A model generated the notes under the pieces. The model made no database searches and had not been told where the DNA came from. It was given only the letters and a program-made list of their open reading frames with translations. A DNA stretch of 44,074 nucleotides from Chitinophagaceae bacterium (GTDB taxonomy: Bacteria > Bacteroidota > Bacteroidia > Chitinophagales > Chitinophagaceae), in NCBI GenBank assembly GCA_009693615.1, contig SHWX01000003.1, positions 1 to 44,074 of the forward strand, written 5' to 3'. Of the stretch, positions 19,460-29,201 are shown piece after piece; the first letter of the stretch is position 1; the number at the start of each line of letters is the position of its first letter. Made by a program: the position numbers and the translations under genes.

Positions 19460-22267
19460 ATGTTAAAAACCACTATGCTAAGGCTTCTTATTCTAAATGG
19501 CTTATTATTAATAAGTTATGTATCCATGGCTCAAAATATTCAAATTGAGGGTACAATTATGGATAGTGCCGCTAAAAGAGCCCTGCCTTACGCTACTATT
19601 TCTTTAGTACGCTCAAAGGACTCCTCTTTAGTCAGTTTTACTAGAAGTAATGATGATGGTTTTTTCACTATTAAAAATGTACCTGCTGGAAAATATTTGT
19701 TGTCTATTTCTTATGTAGGCTATCAACAACAATGGTTTGCCTTTAAAACAGGCACTACTTCTGTATTGAATCTCAATAATATTTATTTAGAAGATGCTAG
19801 TAAAATAACAACCGTCACCGTAACTGCACGCAGGCCTCCAGTAGTTATTAATGGCGACTCTATAGAATTCAATGCAGAAAATTTTAAAACACCACCCAAT
19901 GCAGTGGTAGAAGATTTATTGAGAAAAATGCCAGGCATTGAAGTGGATAAGTCGGGTGGTATTACAGTGAACGGAAAAACGGTGACCAAGGTATTTGTGA
20001 ATGGAAAAGAATTTTTTACAGGAGATCCTAAAATGGCCACTAAGAATTTACCCGCGGATGCCATTGATAAAATACAAGTGTATGATCGTAAATCGGATCA
20101 AGCCATGTTCACAGGTATTGATGATGGAACGGAAGAGACAGCGATAAATTTAAAAGTAAAAAAAGATAGAAACCAATCCAATTTTGGAAAATTAACAGGA
20201 GGCGCAGGCACACCTAGTAGGTTTGATGCACAAGGCAATTTGAATAGATTAAATAATGACGAACAATACTCATTAATTGGGACGGCTAATAACACCAATA
20301 GACAAGGCTTCTCTAACAGAGATATTACTAATTTCTCTGGTGGTGGTGGTGGAAGACCCGGTGGCGGCGGGGGCATGACGCTTTCTTTTGGCGGCGGCGG
20401 TGGAACCGACAACAATGCACAAGGGGTGGCTACCACGTTTTCTGGTGGCGGTAATTATTCTAATTTATTTAATAATAAGAAAACAAATTTCAATGCTAAT
20501 TTTTCATTGAATGATGTGGAGCGTAATAATAATAGTAATTCATTTACACAAAATTTAACAGCTGGTAATTTATTTAACAGAAGCTCCAATTCAAGATCTG
20601 TTACTAGAAATCAACAACAAAGTTATGGTAGCACCATTGACCAAACAGTTTCAGAAACTTTTTCTTATAAGTTTACACCTAGTATAGGTAGGCAAAATGG
20701 GACTTCTGAGTCTTATGATACCACTGAAACTTTTTTACCAGATGCTTTTAAAACTAAAACCAATGCTACGCGCTCTGCTTCAACTAGTGTAACAGATGCA
20801 AGCAATGCAGCTAGTAATTTATTATTAAGAAAAAAGTTTGCCAAAAAGGGTCGTACCATTTCTTCTACCATTACCAATAGTTATAATGAGTCTAATGCCA
20901 AAGGAACTCAATTTACCGATCAATTCATTTACGGTAGTGGAGGCGTTTTATTAAAAGACTCTATCTTAGACCAACAAAATATTAGAAAAGGCAATACCCT
21001 TTCATATTCAGCTAATTTAGTATATACCGAGCCCTTGGGTAAAAAATCTTTACTTGAATTCAATACTTATTTAAGTCAAAGTATTGGCAAGACAAGTAGA
21101 AAGGTATATGATAAAAACACAGGTACGGATGCCTATGATCAGTTAAATACAAGGCTTACCAATGAATTTAATAGCGAGTATACCTATACTGGCGGAGGTT
21201 TAAATTTTAGAACCAATCAAAAAAAGTATAATTTCTCTACAGGTTTTAGTTTGCAAAATGCGAAATTAGTGGGAGAGAATATTAGTGCGAATACAAAATT
21301 GAATCAAAACTTTAAGGATATCTTGCCAACGGCTACGTATCAATATAATTTTTCTCAAACGAAGAACTTGAATATTAATTACCGTACTTCTACCAATCAG
21401 CCTTCTTTAACGCAGTTACAACCGGTATTGGATCAAAGTAATATTAATAGACAAACTATTGGTAATCCCGATTTGAAAAGAAGTTATGTACATAATTTAA
21501 ATATGCGTTTCTTCTCTTCTAAAATTATATCAGGTCGCAATTTCTTTACTAACCTAAATGCCTCTACTACAAATAACTCTATTGTGAATTATGATAGTGT
21601 CTTACCCACTAGAGTTATTTTATCAAGGCCTGTGAATGTGAATGGTGCTTACCGTGTGAATGGTAGTGTGAACTATGGTTTTGGATTAAAGAAATTATAT
21701 TCAAGAATGAATTTTGGAATAAATGGAGGCATGAGTAATAATATATCTTATGCAAACGCTTTATTAAATACCATTGTAACTAAATCATTAGGGCCCTCTG
21801 TATCTTATAACTTCCAATTGGATGAAGTTATTGATATCGATTTTTCTACTAGATATTCTTATAGCAAAACCAATAACGCCATTAACGCAGGTTTAAATAC
21901 CAACTTTTTAACAAAGGTATTTAGTGCCGAGATGAATAATTACCTGCCTAAAAACTTTTTACTCAATCAAAGCTTTACCTATACCATTAATTCTGGAAGA
22001 GCAGCCGGGTTTAATACTTCTATCCCTATTTGGAATGCTAGCTTCTCTAAGTTTTTCATGAAGAATAAAAAAGCGGAATTAAGAGTGAGCGCCTTTGATT
22101 TATTGAATAAAAATGCAGGCATTAGCCGAAATGTATCGCAGAACCAAATCGTTGACCAACAGTACAATGTAATTAACCAGTACTTCTTAGTAAGCTTCAT
22201 CTATAGTTTACAAAAGTCGGGTTTAGGCGGCGGCGGTCCTAGAAATGTGATGATTCGTATGAATTAA
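19460..22267 (+). CDS. TonB-dependent-receptor-like outer membrane beta-barrel protein (CarboxypepD_reg + OMP_b-brl_3 type)
   Basis: Carboxypeptidase regulatory-like N-terminus, VVEDLLRKMPGIEVDKSGGITVNGKTVTKVFVNGKEFFTGDPKMATKNLPADAIDKIQVYDRKSD, long beta-rich C-terminus, Gly-rich insertions. Confidence 0.92.
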   Translation: MLKTTMLRLLILNGLLLISYVSMAQNIQIEGTIMDSAAKRALPYATISLVRSKDSSLVSFTRSNDDGFFTIKNVPAGKYLLSISYVGYQQQWFAFKTGTTSVLNLNNIYLEDASKITTVTVTARRPPVVINGDSIEFNAENFKTPPNAVVEDLLRKMPGIEVDKSGGITVNGKTVTKVFVNGKEFFTGDPKMATKNLPADAIDKIQVYDRKSDQAMFTGIDDGTEETAINLKVKKDRNQSNFGKLTGGAGTPSRFDAQGNLNRLNNDEQYSLIGTANNTNRQGFSNRDITNFSGGGGGRPGGGGGMTLSFGGGGGTDNNAQGVATTFSGGGNYSNLFNNKKTNFNANFSLNDVERNNNSNSFTQNLTAGNLFNRSSNSRSVTRNQQQSYGSTIDQTVSETFSYKFTPSIGRQNGTSESYDTTETFLPDAFKTKTNATRSASTSVTDASNAASNLLLRKKFAKKGRTISSTITNSYNESNAKGTQFTDQFIYGSGGVLLKDSILDQQNIRKGNTLSYSANLVYTEPLGKKSLLEFNTYLSQSIGKTSRKVYDKNTGTDAYDQLNTRLTNEFNSEYTYTGGGLNFRTNQKKYNFSTGFSLQNAKLVGENISANTKLNQNFKDILPTATYQYNFSQTKNLNINYRTSTNQPSLTQLQPVLDQSNINRQTIGNPDLKRSYVHNLNMRFFSSKIISGRNFFTNLNASTTNNSIVNYDSVLPTRVILSRPVNVNGAYRVNGSVNYGFGLKKLYSRMNFGINGGMSNNISYANALLNTIVTKSLGPSVSYNFQLDEVIDIDFSTRYSYSKTNNAINAGLNTNFLTKVFSAEMNNYLPKNFLLNQSFTYTINSGRAAGFNTSIPIWNASFSKFFMKNKKAELRVSAFDLLNKNAGISRNVSQNQIVDQQYNVINQYFLVSFIYSLQKSGLGGGGPRNVMIRMN

Positions 22268-22304
22268 TTATCTTTAGTAAAATTCAATTTTTAAAATAAA
22301 CAAT

Positions 22305-23129
22305 ATGCGTAAAATATTCTTAGCACTTACAGTAATGCTAGTATCCATTACAAGTTCTTTTGCTCAAGTAAAAGAAGGCAAGCTCATTTTTGAAAGAAAA
22401 GTGAACATGCATAAAATGATTACTGATCCTGAAATGAGGGCTCGTATTCCTGAGTTTAGAACAGATAAGTTTGAACTTTTATTTAACGAGCAAGCAAGTA
22501 TGTTTAAAACCATACCAGAAGAAGAAGCGCCAGACCCATTTGCGAATAGCGGCGGTGGTGGTGGAGGTGGTGCTCGTTTTGCTTTTAGAATGCCTGAAAC
22601 AGCTACCTATACAGATATTCCTAATCAAATGCAGTATGAGTCTCGTTCCTTATTCGAGAAAGAATTTTTAATTGTAGATTCTTTAAAGCCTAATAACTGG
22701 AAATTATCAGAAGAAACGAAAACCATTGCAAAGTTTGTTTGTAAAAAAGCAACTACAATGATTGTCCCACAACAAATGAATATGCGTTTTGGTGGTGGAA
22801 GAAATAGAAATAACCAAGATACAACAGCACCTGTAAAACCAAAAGAAATTGAATTAGTGGTTTGGTATACAGAATCTATTGCTGTATCTGTTGGTCCTGA
22901 CGCTTATGCGGGACTGCCAGGCGCTATCTTAGAAGTAGATAGTGATAATGGCGGTAATGTTATTACTGCGACTGAGTTTACAGCTAAATACGCTGCCAAA
23001 GAATTAAAGCAACCTACTAAAGGAGATAAAATGAATCGTGCGCAATTTGCACAGAGCATGAAAAAAATTATGGAAGACATGCAAAGAGGCGGTGGAATGG
23101 GAGGTATGAGAATGAGAATTAATCAATAA
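22305..23129 (+). CDS. GLPGLI family protein
   Basis: KEGKLIFERKVNMH, WYTESIAVSVGPDAYAGLPGAILEVDSDNGG; immediately downstream of an OMP_b-brl_3-type receptor, a common pairing. Confidence 0.9.
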   Translation: MRKIFLALTVMLVSITSSFAQVKEGKLIFERKVNMHKMITDPEMRARIPEFRTDKFELLFNEQASMFKTIPEEEAPDPFANSGGGGGGGARFAFRMPETATYTDIPNQMQYESRSLFEKEFLIVDSLKPNNWKLSEETKTIAKFVCKKATTMIVPQQMNMRFGGGRNRNNQDTTAPVKPKEIELVVWYTESIAVSVGPDAYAGLPGAILEVDSDNGGNVITATEFTAKYAAKELKQPTKGDKMNRAQFAQSMKKIMEDMQRGGGMGGMRMRINQ

Positions 23130-23136
23130 TTTTTTC

Positions 23137-25200
23137 TTATTTTATTATATACCATTTCCAACCAATGGTAATGGCCCTGGGTTCTCCTAAATAATAAGAG
23201 TAGGCGCTGCTTCCTTTCACACTAAAGTTTTTGGTAGCCATGGTCGAATAATAAGTATTGGTAAGGTTTAAAACATTCAACCAAATTTCCGATTTCTTGA
23301 ATTGAAGTCCGAACCTGGCATTTAATAAATTAAAACCAGGGTAACGAGTGGCATTGGTTTCATCCATATAATAAGCCGATTGGTGTATCCATTCAAGCGA
23401 ACTGCGTATTAGTTTAGTAGGCTTCCAGTTAAAAGATAAATTATTGAATAAGTTGGGCGCGGCATTCATTTCTTTACCACTTACATCTACGCCTTTAATA
23501 CTGGTATTTAAATATTTATGTCGAGTATTAGAACCATTAAGGCTAATTTCCATAGAAGGTGCTAATTGATAGCGTACCTGATATTCAATACCCATATGGC
23601 TTGTAGCACCCGAGTTTTGATTTAAGTTTACGCCATCTGTTTGTCTTACTGAAATAATTTCGTTCTTACCTTGTAAAGAATAAATAGAAACTTCAGCGCT
23701 TATTTTTTTATTTTGATACCAACCGCCTAATTCCATATTGGAAAAATTCTGAGGTAATAAATAAGGCACTCTAATGGCATTGTATATCTCGGTTATTTGA
23801 GGAGGCACAAAACCTTTGCTATAATTTAAATAACCACCCCATTGCCTTTGGTTATAAGTAAGCCCTAATTTTGGCGTGAACTGTGTAAAATTATTTTTGG
23901 CAGAAGGCGTTCCAATAGGAAGTAGGTTGTTAAAAAGGTATTCAAAATTATCGTAGCGCATGGTCATGTTCAAGCGAATAGCTTTATTCAAATTGGCGAT
24001 ATAATTAAAGTAAATAGCTTTATTACTAATTTGGGTATTGTAATTGGTAATAAGTGAATCCCTACTAGGGTAAGTATATTTTGTGAATTTGCCAATGCTG
24101 GTATCTTTTACAATATCTATATAGTGCGCAATTAAATTTTGATTGGTGATATCCCAGTAACCACCCAACATTATTTTACTACTTAGCACTGGAATGCTCC
24201 ATACATTTTGAAGGTCTAGTACATAGGCATCAAAATGGTTACTATTTACCTGGCCTTTAAATTTTGTGGCGTTAGCAGTTGAGGCTATTAAATAGGCAGG
24301 ATTTTGGTCCATGGTATTGTTTCGATACATGAAATTGAAGGTCGTATTTGAATGCGTATTCCAGTTATAGTCTAGGTTTTGTCGAAACCTTAAGGCATCA
24401 ATTTTTCTAAAGGTGAAGCTTTGCTGTGATCCAAAATTTTTCTGAAAAAATTTAATACTATCTAAGGAGCCTGTCATTTGAGTATAGTAATTAATATATT
24501 GAAGGTTTTGGTATCCCTTTAATTTATTGCTTACCCTAAAATTTCTTTTTACACTCAAGGCTTTTTTATTAAAATCGCTGTACTCGGTAATTCCATTTTT
24601 TTGATCCGTCCAAGCACCACTAATTATCCAGCCACCTGTTTTGGTGGGAGCGCCCCAACTCAAATCTAATTTTTTAAAACCTGTATTAGTTATTTGAGTA
24701 CTTATAAAAGCATTGACTTTACTAGGAACGGGGGTAGTTAATATATTCACCACGCCTCCGATGGCTTCAGCACCATAGAGGGCCGAGGCAGGGCCTTTAA
24801 TAATTTCAATACTATGAATATTACTGCTATTCATTTCAATAAGGGCGTTGCTGCTAAATAAGCCACTGGTTCTAATGGGCATGCCATCTTCTAAATATAA
24901 ATAAAGACCCTTTAAGGAAATAGGTTGTCTAATGGACATCATATGTTGTTCATTACCAATGCTGGGCATATAGACACCACTTACTTTATTCAATAGAAAA
25001 TCAATTCTTTGTGCTTTCGCTTCATCAACAGTTTTTGGAGATAGTATGGAAATGGCTACAGGCGATTCTATTCTTTTTTCTTTCAACTTATTGGCAGATA
25101 CCACAATAGTGGTCAATTGGGTATAGCTTGTATCTTGTCCAGATGCAGTGGCCACACCAAAAACTAAAATTCCCAACATAAATTTTCTTAAAAAAACCAT
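23137..25200 (-). CDS. TonB-dependent receptor
   Basis: Plug: TQLTTIVVSANKLKEKRIESPVAISILSPKTV...HSIEIIKGPASALYGAEAIGGVVNILT; C-terminal beta-strand. Confidence 0.92.
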   Translation of the reverse strand: MVFLRKFMLGILVFGVATASGQDTSYTQLTTIVVSANKLKEKRIESPVAISILSPKTVDEAKAQRIDFLLNKVSGVYMPSIGNEQHMMSIRQPISLKGLYLYLEDGMPIRTSGLFSSNALIEMNSSNIHSIEIIKGPASALYGAEAIGGVVNILTTPVPSKVNAFISTQITNTGFKKLDLSWGAPTKTGGWIISGAWTDQKNGITEYSDFNKKALSVKRNFRVSNKLKGYQNLQYINYYTQMTGSLDSIKFFQKNFGSQQSFTFRKIDALRFRQNLDYNWNTHSNTTFNFMYRNNTMDQNPAYLIASTANATKFKGQVNSNHFDAYVLDLQNVWSIPVLSSKIMLGGYWDITNQNLIAHYIDIVKDTSIGKFTKYTYPSRDSLITNYNTQISNKAIYFNYIANLNKAIRLNMTMRYDNFEYLFNNLLPIGTPSAKNNFTQFTPKLGLTYNQRQWGGYLNYSKGFVPPQITEIYNAIRVPYLLPQNFSNMELGGWYQNKKISAEVSIYSLQGKNEIISVRQTDGVNLNQNSGATSHMGIEYQVRYQLAPSMEISLNGSNTRHKYLNTSIKGVDVSGKEMNAAPNLFNNLSFNWKPTKLIRSSLEWIHQSAYYMDETNATRYPGFNLLNARFGLQFKKSEIWLNVLNLTNTYYSTMATKNFSVKGSSAYSYYLGEPRAITIGWKWYIIK

Positions 25201-25275
25201 ATTTGCAAATTTAGTAGTTAATTTAGTTATTCAGTTTTTCGTTGAACCTATTTTATCATAATTCAAATTTATCCG

Positions 25276-26583
25276 ATGCGTAAAATCCTATTCCTACTCA
25301 CATTACATTTATTGGTAGGAGCCCCTTTTATAACTGCTACTGCCCAAGTCAAAACGGTACGAGCGCAAGCAAGTATTGTCAATGAATTATTAGCAGATCG
25401 TTTTAATAATTTACTACCCACTTTAATGGATCGTGCCAATATGGATTGTTGGGTAATCATAACAAGAGAGTATAATGAAGACCCTATTTTAAGAACTATG
25501 CTACCAGCGGAGTGGATAGCAGCGCGTCGTAGAACTATGCTAGTGTTTTATAGAAACAAGGAAAAAAATACTACTGAAAAGTTTGCAATAGCTAGGTATG
25601 CAGTGGGTACAGAAATTGCTGCCGCTTGGGATGTAGCCGCCTTTCCTAATCAATGGGATGCCTTGACTAATTTATTAAGAAAGCTTAACCCAAATAAAAT
25701 TGGCATTAATACTTCTACCGATTATGGACATGCCGATGGTTTAGATCATACAGAATATGTAGAATTCATGCAAAGCTTAAGTGCAACTGAGCAAGCAAAA
25801 ATAGTTTCAGCAGAACCTTTAGGGGTGAGTTGGTTAGAAACTAGAACAGAAAAAGAAATGCAATTGTATCCAAGCTTATTAAAAATTACGCATGCTATTA
25901 TTAAGGAAGGTTTTAGTAATAAAGTGATAAAGCCTAATGTAACTACAACGCAGGACTTAGTTTGGTGGTTTAGACAAAAATTAAGCGACAATGGCCTTAT
26001 AACATGGTTTCATCCTTCCATAGAAATTCAAAGAAGAGTAAGTAATGAAAAAGATGATGTGATTAGACCAGGCGATTTTTTACATGTAGATTTTGGCATT
26101 ACTTATTTAAGATTAAATTCAGATGTACAAGAGCATGCCTATGTTTTACTGCCTACAGAAAAAGAAGTACCTGCTGCATTGCAAACTGCTTTTACAAAGA
26201 CCAATCAATTACAAGATTTTCTAACCAATGAATTTGCGCTAGGCAAATCGGGTAATGAAATTTTAAAGCAAGCATTAACAAATGCCAAGGCTGCAGGTAT
26301 TAACCCAAGTATATACACACATCCCATTGGATTTCATGGCCACGCAGCGGGCACTACTATTGGCATGTGGGATTTCCAAAATGGTGTTCCTGGTTCTGGT
26401 GATTATACTATGAAGGCCAATACCTGTTATTCTATTGAATTAAATGCTACACATATATTAGTAGGTTGGAATAAGCCAGTGAAAGTAGCCTTAGAACAGA
26501 ACGGTTATTTTAATGGAACTAGTTTTGAATATATCGGTGGAAGACAAACTAAAATTCATGCTATACAATCGAAGTATTTTTAA
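25276..26583 (+). CDS. M24 family metallopeptidase (Xaa-Pro peptidase-like), secreted
   Basis: Signal peptide; HVDFGITYLRLNSDVQEHAYVL, HPIGFHGHAAGTTIGMWD, CYSIELNATH, VALEQNGYF metal-ligand series. Confidence 0.9.
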   Translation: MRKILFLLTLHLLVGAPFITATAQVKTVRAQASIVNELLADRFNNLLPTLMDRANMDCWVIITREYNEDPILRTMLPAEWIAARRRTMLVFYRNKEKNTTEKFAIARYAVGTEIAAAWDVAAFPNQWDALTNLLRKLNPNKIGINTSTDYGHADGLDHTEYVEFMQSLSATEQAKIVSAEPLGVSWLETRTEKEMQLYPSLLKITHAIIKEGFSNKVIKPNVTTTQDLVWWFRQKLSDNGLITWFHPSIEIQRRVSNEKDDVIRPGDFLHVDFGITYLRLNSDVQEHAYVLLPTEKEVPAALQTAFTKTNQLQDFLTNEFALGKSGNEILKQALTNAKAAGINPSIYTHPIGFHGHAAGTTIGMWDFQNGVPGSGDYTMKANTCYSIELNATHILVGWNKPVKVALEQNGYFNGTSFEYIGGRQTKIHAIQSKYF

Positions 26584-26618
26584 AAAATATAAAAATTATT
26601 ATTACTGATTCTAATTAT

Positions 26619-26651
26619 AAAAAAGCCCTCCTAAATTCAGAGGGCTTTTTT
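26619..26651. terminator. Bidirectional intrinsic terminator between convergent M24 peptidase and PiT genes
   Basis: AAAAAAGCCCTC-CTAAATTCA-GAGGGCTTTTTT, perfect 12-bp stem. Confidence 0.93.
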
Positions 26652-26675
26652 ATAAGACTAGTAAGAGTAACTTAA

Positions 26676-28388
26676 TTATTTAGTGAAATAATGAACAATA
26701 AAATATGTAAGAGCAGCTAATACGCCACTGACAGGAATGGTTAAAACCCATGCCCATAAAAGGGTAGTAGTTACGCCCCATCTTACGGCACTTAAACGTT
26801 TAGTAGCACCTACGCCTATTATGGATCCTGTAATGGTATGTGTAGTTGAAACGGGTATACCCATTTGTCCGGTAAAAAATAAAGTAAATGCACCCGCTGT
26901 TTCAGCAGCTACTCCTTCAAGTGGTGTTACCTTGGTAATTTTAGATCCCATTGTTTTTATAATTTTCCACCCACCACTCATGGTACCTAAGCCAATGGCT
27001 AAATAACAAGCAACTGGAACCCAATCTGGTAATTGACTAAAATCTTGCATACTTCCGTTGGCAATTAAAGCAGCGCCAATAATACCCATTACTTTTTGTG
27101 CATCATTACCACCGTGCCCAATACTGAAGGCAGCAGAGCTAAACAACTGTAGTTTTTTAAACATATAGGCTACTGAGTGAGCTGTAGGTGTTTTTATTTT
27201 CTCTACATACACATAGATAATCATAAATAAAATGGAAGCTCCAATAATACCGAATACAATAACTGTATTATCTGCCTTGTCAATTTCACCTGCAAATATT
27301 TTTTCAATATTAAATTTGTTAATTTTTACTTTAACTTTATCCAAGTTTTTATCTGCAATTGGGTAAATGCTATTCACAACAACTAATGCTGAGTCTAATG
27401 ATATGTTCCCTTCTAAATATAATTTTAAAGGCTCTTTATATTCTTCTGTTTTTACTTTTGCTATAGCATATTCTTCTCTAGCTTCTTCATTTTCTGGTGC
27501 TTTTGCTTCAAGCACTAAAAAATTGTTTGCGTTTCTTACTGCATCTTTTAATTTACTAACCGCTGCAGTTTTTAACCAGCCACTATCTTTAGCCGTTGCT
27601 GCAATTTTATCAGCATAAGATTTATCAAAATCAGATAAGTAAGGAACTAAATGATTATAATAAGTATTTGCCTTTTCTAATTTGCCTTCATTTAATTGAA
27701 GAGCAGCTAATAAGCTAGTATCGCCTTGCTTAGTTACAAGGTTACCTTGAATGGTAGCAATTTCTTTTTGGTATTTATCAATGCTATAAAACTTTTGAAT
27801 GTTTTCTTTAATTTTAGTGTCTTCAAATTTATCAAACATTAGTACTGTAACTAAAGTAGCAATGGATATAATGGCTAGACGCCACCATACATTCCGCATA
27901 ATAGTAACTACTGTAATAAATATGGATATCACAATTCCAATAATAGGTGCTAGAAAAATAAACAATATAGTTTTAGTAATTGTATCGCTATCAACAATTT
28001 TAGCCCAAGAATAATCAATGCCTTTGATCATTAAAGCATGTGCAATAGCGGCTCCTGCAAAGCCTCCTATAAGGGTATGTGAAGAAGAAGAAGGTATACC
28101 ATACCACCAAGTAAGTAAGTTCCAGAATATGGCTGCTATTAAGCCTGAGAAAATTACGGGTAATGTAATAAAGTCTTTGTAGACCGTTTTGCTTATAGAG
28201 TTGGCTACAGCATGGTCCTTGAAAATCCAGAAGGCAACAGAATTAAATAAGGCTGCCCACAATACTGCTTGAAACGGTGTCAACACCTTTGTGGAAACCA
28301 CAGTGGCAATAGAATTGGCTGCATCATGGAATCCATTGATATAGTCAAATATTAGCGCAAGGGCTATAATGATAATTAATAAAGTCAT
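26676..28388 (-). CDS. Inorganic phosphate transporter (PiT family) with large central soluble insert
   Basis: N-terminal GFHDAANSIATVVSTKVLTP and second signature SIGHGGNDAQKVMG; VSTTHTITGSIIGVGATKR. Confidence 0.95.
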   Translation of the reverse strand: MTLLIIIIALALIFDYINGFHDAANSIATVVSTKVLTPFQAVLWAALFNSVAFWIFKDHAVANSISKTVYKDFITLPVIFSGLIAAIFWNLLTWWYGIPSSSSHTLIGGFAGAAIAHALMIKGIDYSWAKIVDSDTITKTILFIFLAPIIGIVISIFITVVTIMRNVWWRLAIISIATLVTVLMFDKFEDTKIKENIQKFYSIDKYQKEIATIQGNLVTKQGDTSLLAALQLNEGKLEKANTYYNHLVPYLSDFDKSYADKIAATAKDSGWLKTAAVSKLKDAVRNANNFLVLEAKAPENEEAREEYAIAKVKTEEYKEPLKLYLEGNISLDSALVVVNSIYPIADKNLDKVKVKINKFNIEKIFAGEIDKADNTVIVFGIIGASILFMIIYVYVEKIKTPTAHSVAYMFKKLQLFSSAAFSIGHGGNDAQKVMGIIGAALIANGSMQDFSQLPDWVPVACYLAIGLGTMSGGWKIIKTMGSKITKVTPLEGVAAETAGAFTLFFTGQMGIPVSTTHTITGSIIGVGATKRLSAVRWGVTTTLLWAWVLTIPVSGVLAALTYFIVHYFTK

Positions 28389-28398
28389 CTTGAATAAA

Positions 28399-29046
28399 TT
28401 AAGCGTACTTGATAATAATAGATTCGATTACATTGGAAACATCTTCAATTTTATCTGTTGCAATTTCAAGTACTTGGTATATTTCTCTTTTCTTAATTAC
28501 TTCTTTAAAATCGTTTTCTTGTTCAAATAATTTTTCGATACTCATATCAAAAATATCATCTGCCTGATTTTCGATACTGTTTACTTTAATCATGGCTTCT
28601 GTCATTTCCTTAATATTCTTCATATTACGTAAGCCCAATACTGCCTTCTTTGTTTCCTGTGTTCCTTGTAAGATTAATTCAGCCAATTTATGAATACCTG
28701 TATCGTTAGGGTTTACTTTATAAAAATTAATCTTTTTTGCAGAAGCATAAATATAGTCTGCAATATCATCTAATGAAGAGGCTAAATAGTGAATGTCTTC
28801 TCTATCAAATGGAGTAATAAAATTTCTACCTAATTCGGTAAATATAGAATGCGTTAAATCGTCGTTCTTGTGTTCTAGGTTTTCAATCTGTGCTAATATA
28901 TTAGCTCTCACATCTGCATCTGGCTCGTTTACCATTTCTTTTAATTTCATGCCCATTTCGTAAACATGTTCAGCAACTTCTTCGAATAATTGAAAGAAAA
29001 CCCTATCCTTAGGTAAGAAAATTTTCATGATTGAATTGAAGTCCAT
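28399..29046 (-). CDS. DUF47 family (PhoU-like) phosphate transport regulator
   Basis: FFQLFEEVAEHVYEMG, DREDIHYLASSLDDIADYIYASAKKI, KREIYQVLEIATDKIEDVSNVIESIIIKYA; 10 bp upstream of PiT, same strand. Confidence 0.93.
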   Translation of the reverse strand: MDFNSIMKIFLPKDRVFFQLFEEVAEHVYEMGMKLKEMVNEPDADVRANILAQIENLEHKNDDLTHSIFTELGRNFITPFDREDIHYLASSLDDIADYIYASAKKINFYKVNPNDTGIHKLAELILQGTQETKKAVLGLRNMKNIKEMTEAMIKVNSIENQADDIFDMSIEKLFEQENDFKEVIKKREIYQVLEIATDKIEDVSNVIESIIIKYA

Positions 29047-29121
29047 AATTAAGCTTTTTATAGGTTTGAATAATGCTTCACAAAAGTCTCATTTTTAGCC
29101 CAAAAGGGTTTCAGGCCTATA

Positions 29122-29141
29122 TTACCAAATTGTTACCAAAT
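29122..29141. promoter_or_regulatory. Direct repeat TTACCAAAT x2 with 11-bp period (Pho-box-like architecture)
   Basis: TTACCAAAT at 29122-29130 and 29133-29141, 81-105 bp upstream of the DUF47 start; sequence read directly, function inferred. Confidence 0.4.
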
Positions 29142-29170
29142 CCATTAGAGGGGGGTTTTAAACCGATCAT

Positions 29171-29201
29171 AAAAAAAGGGAGTCGTTTTCACGGCTCCCT
29201 T
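29171..29201 (-). terminator. Intrinsic terminator on minus strand in the DUF47/29370 intergenic region
   Basis: Minus strand: AAGGGAG-CCG-TGAAAA-CGA-CTCCCTTTTTTT; 7-bp perfect stem extended by 3 pairs (one G-T), followed by T7. Confidence 0.75.

Noticed and set aside
20098-20436. ORF on minus strand (112 aa, Pro-rich)
   Set aside because: Antisense of the Gly-codon tract in the receptor gene; composition is a shadow of GGN codons.
20335-20455. GGT/GGC-rich repeats as CRISPR or minisatellite array
   Set aside because: They are in-frame Gly codons in a receptor gene; no direct-repeat/spacer pattern.
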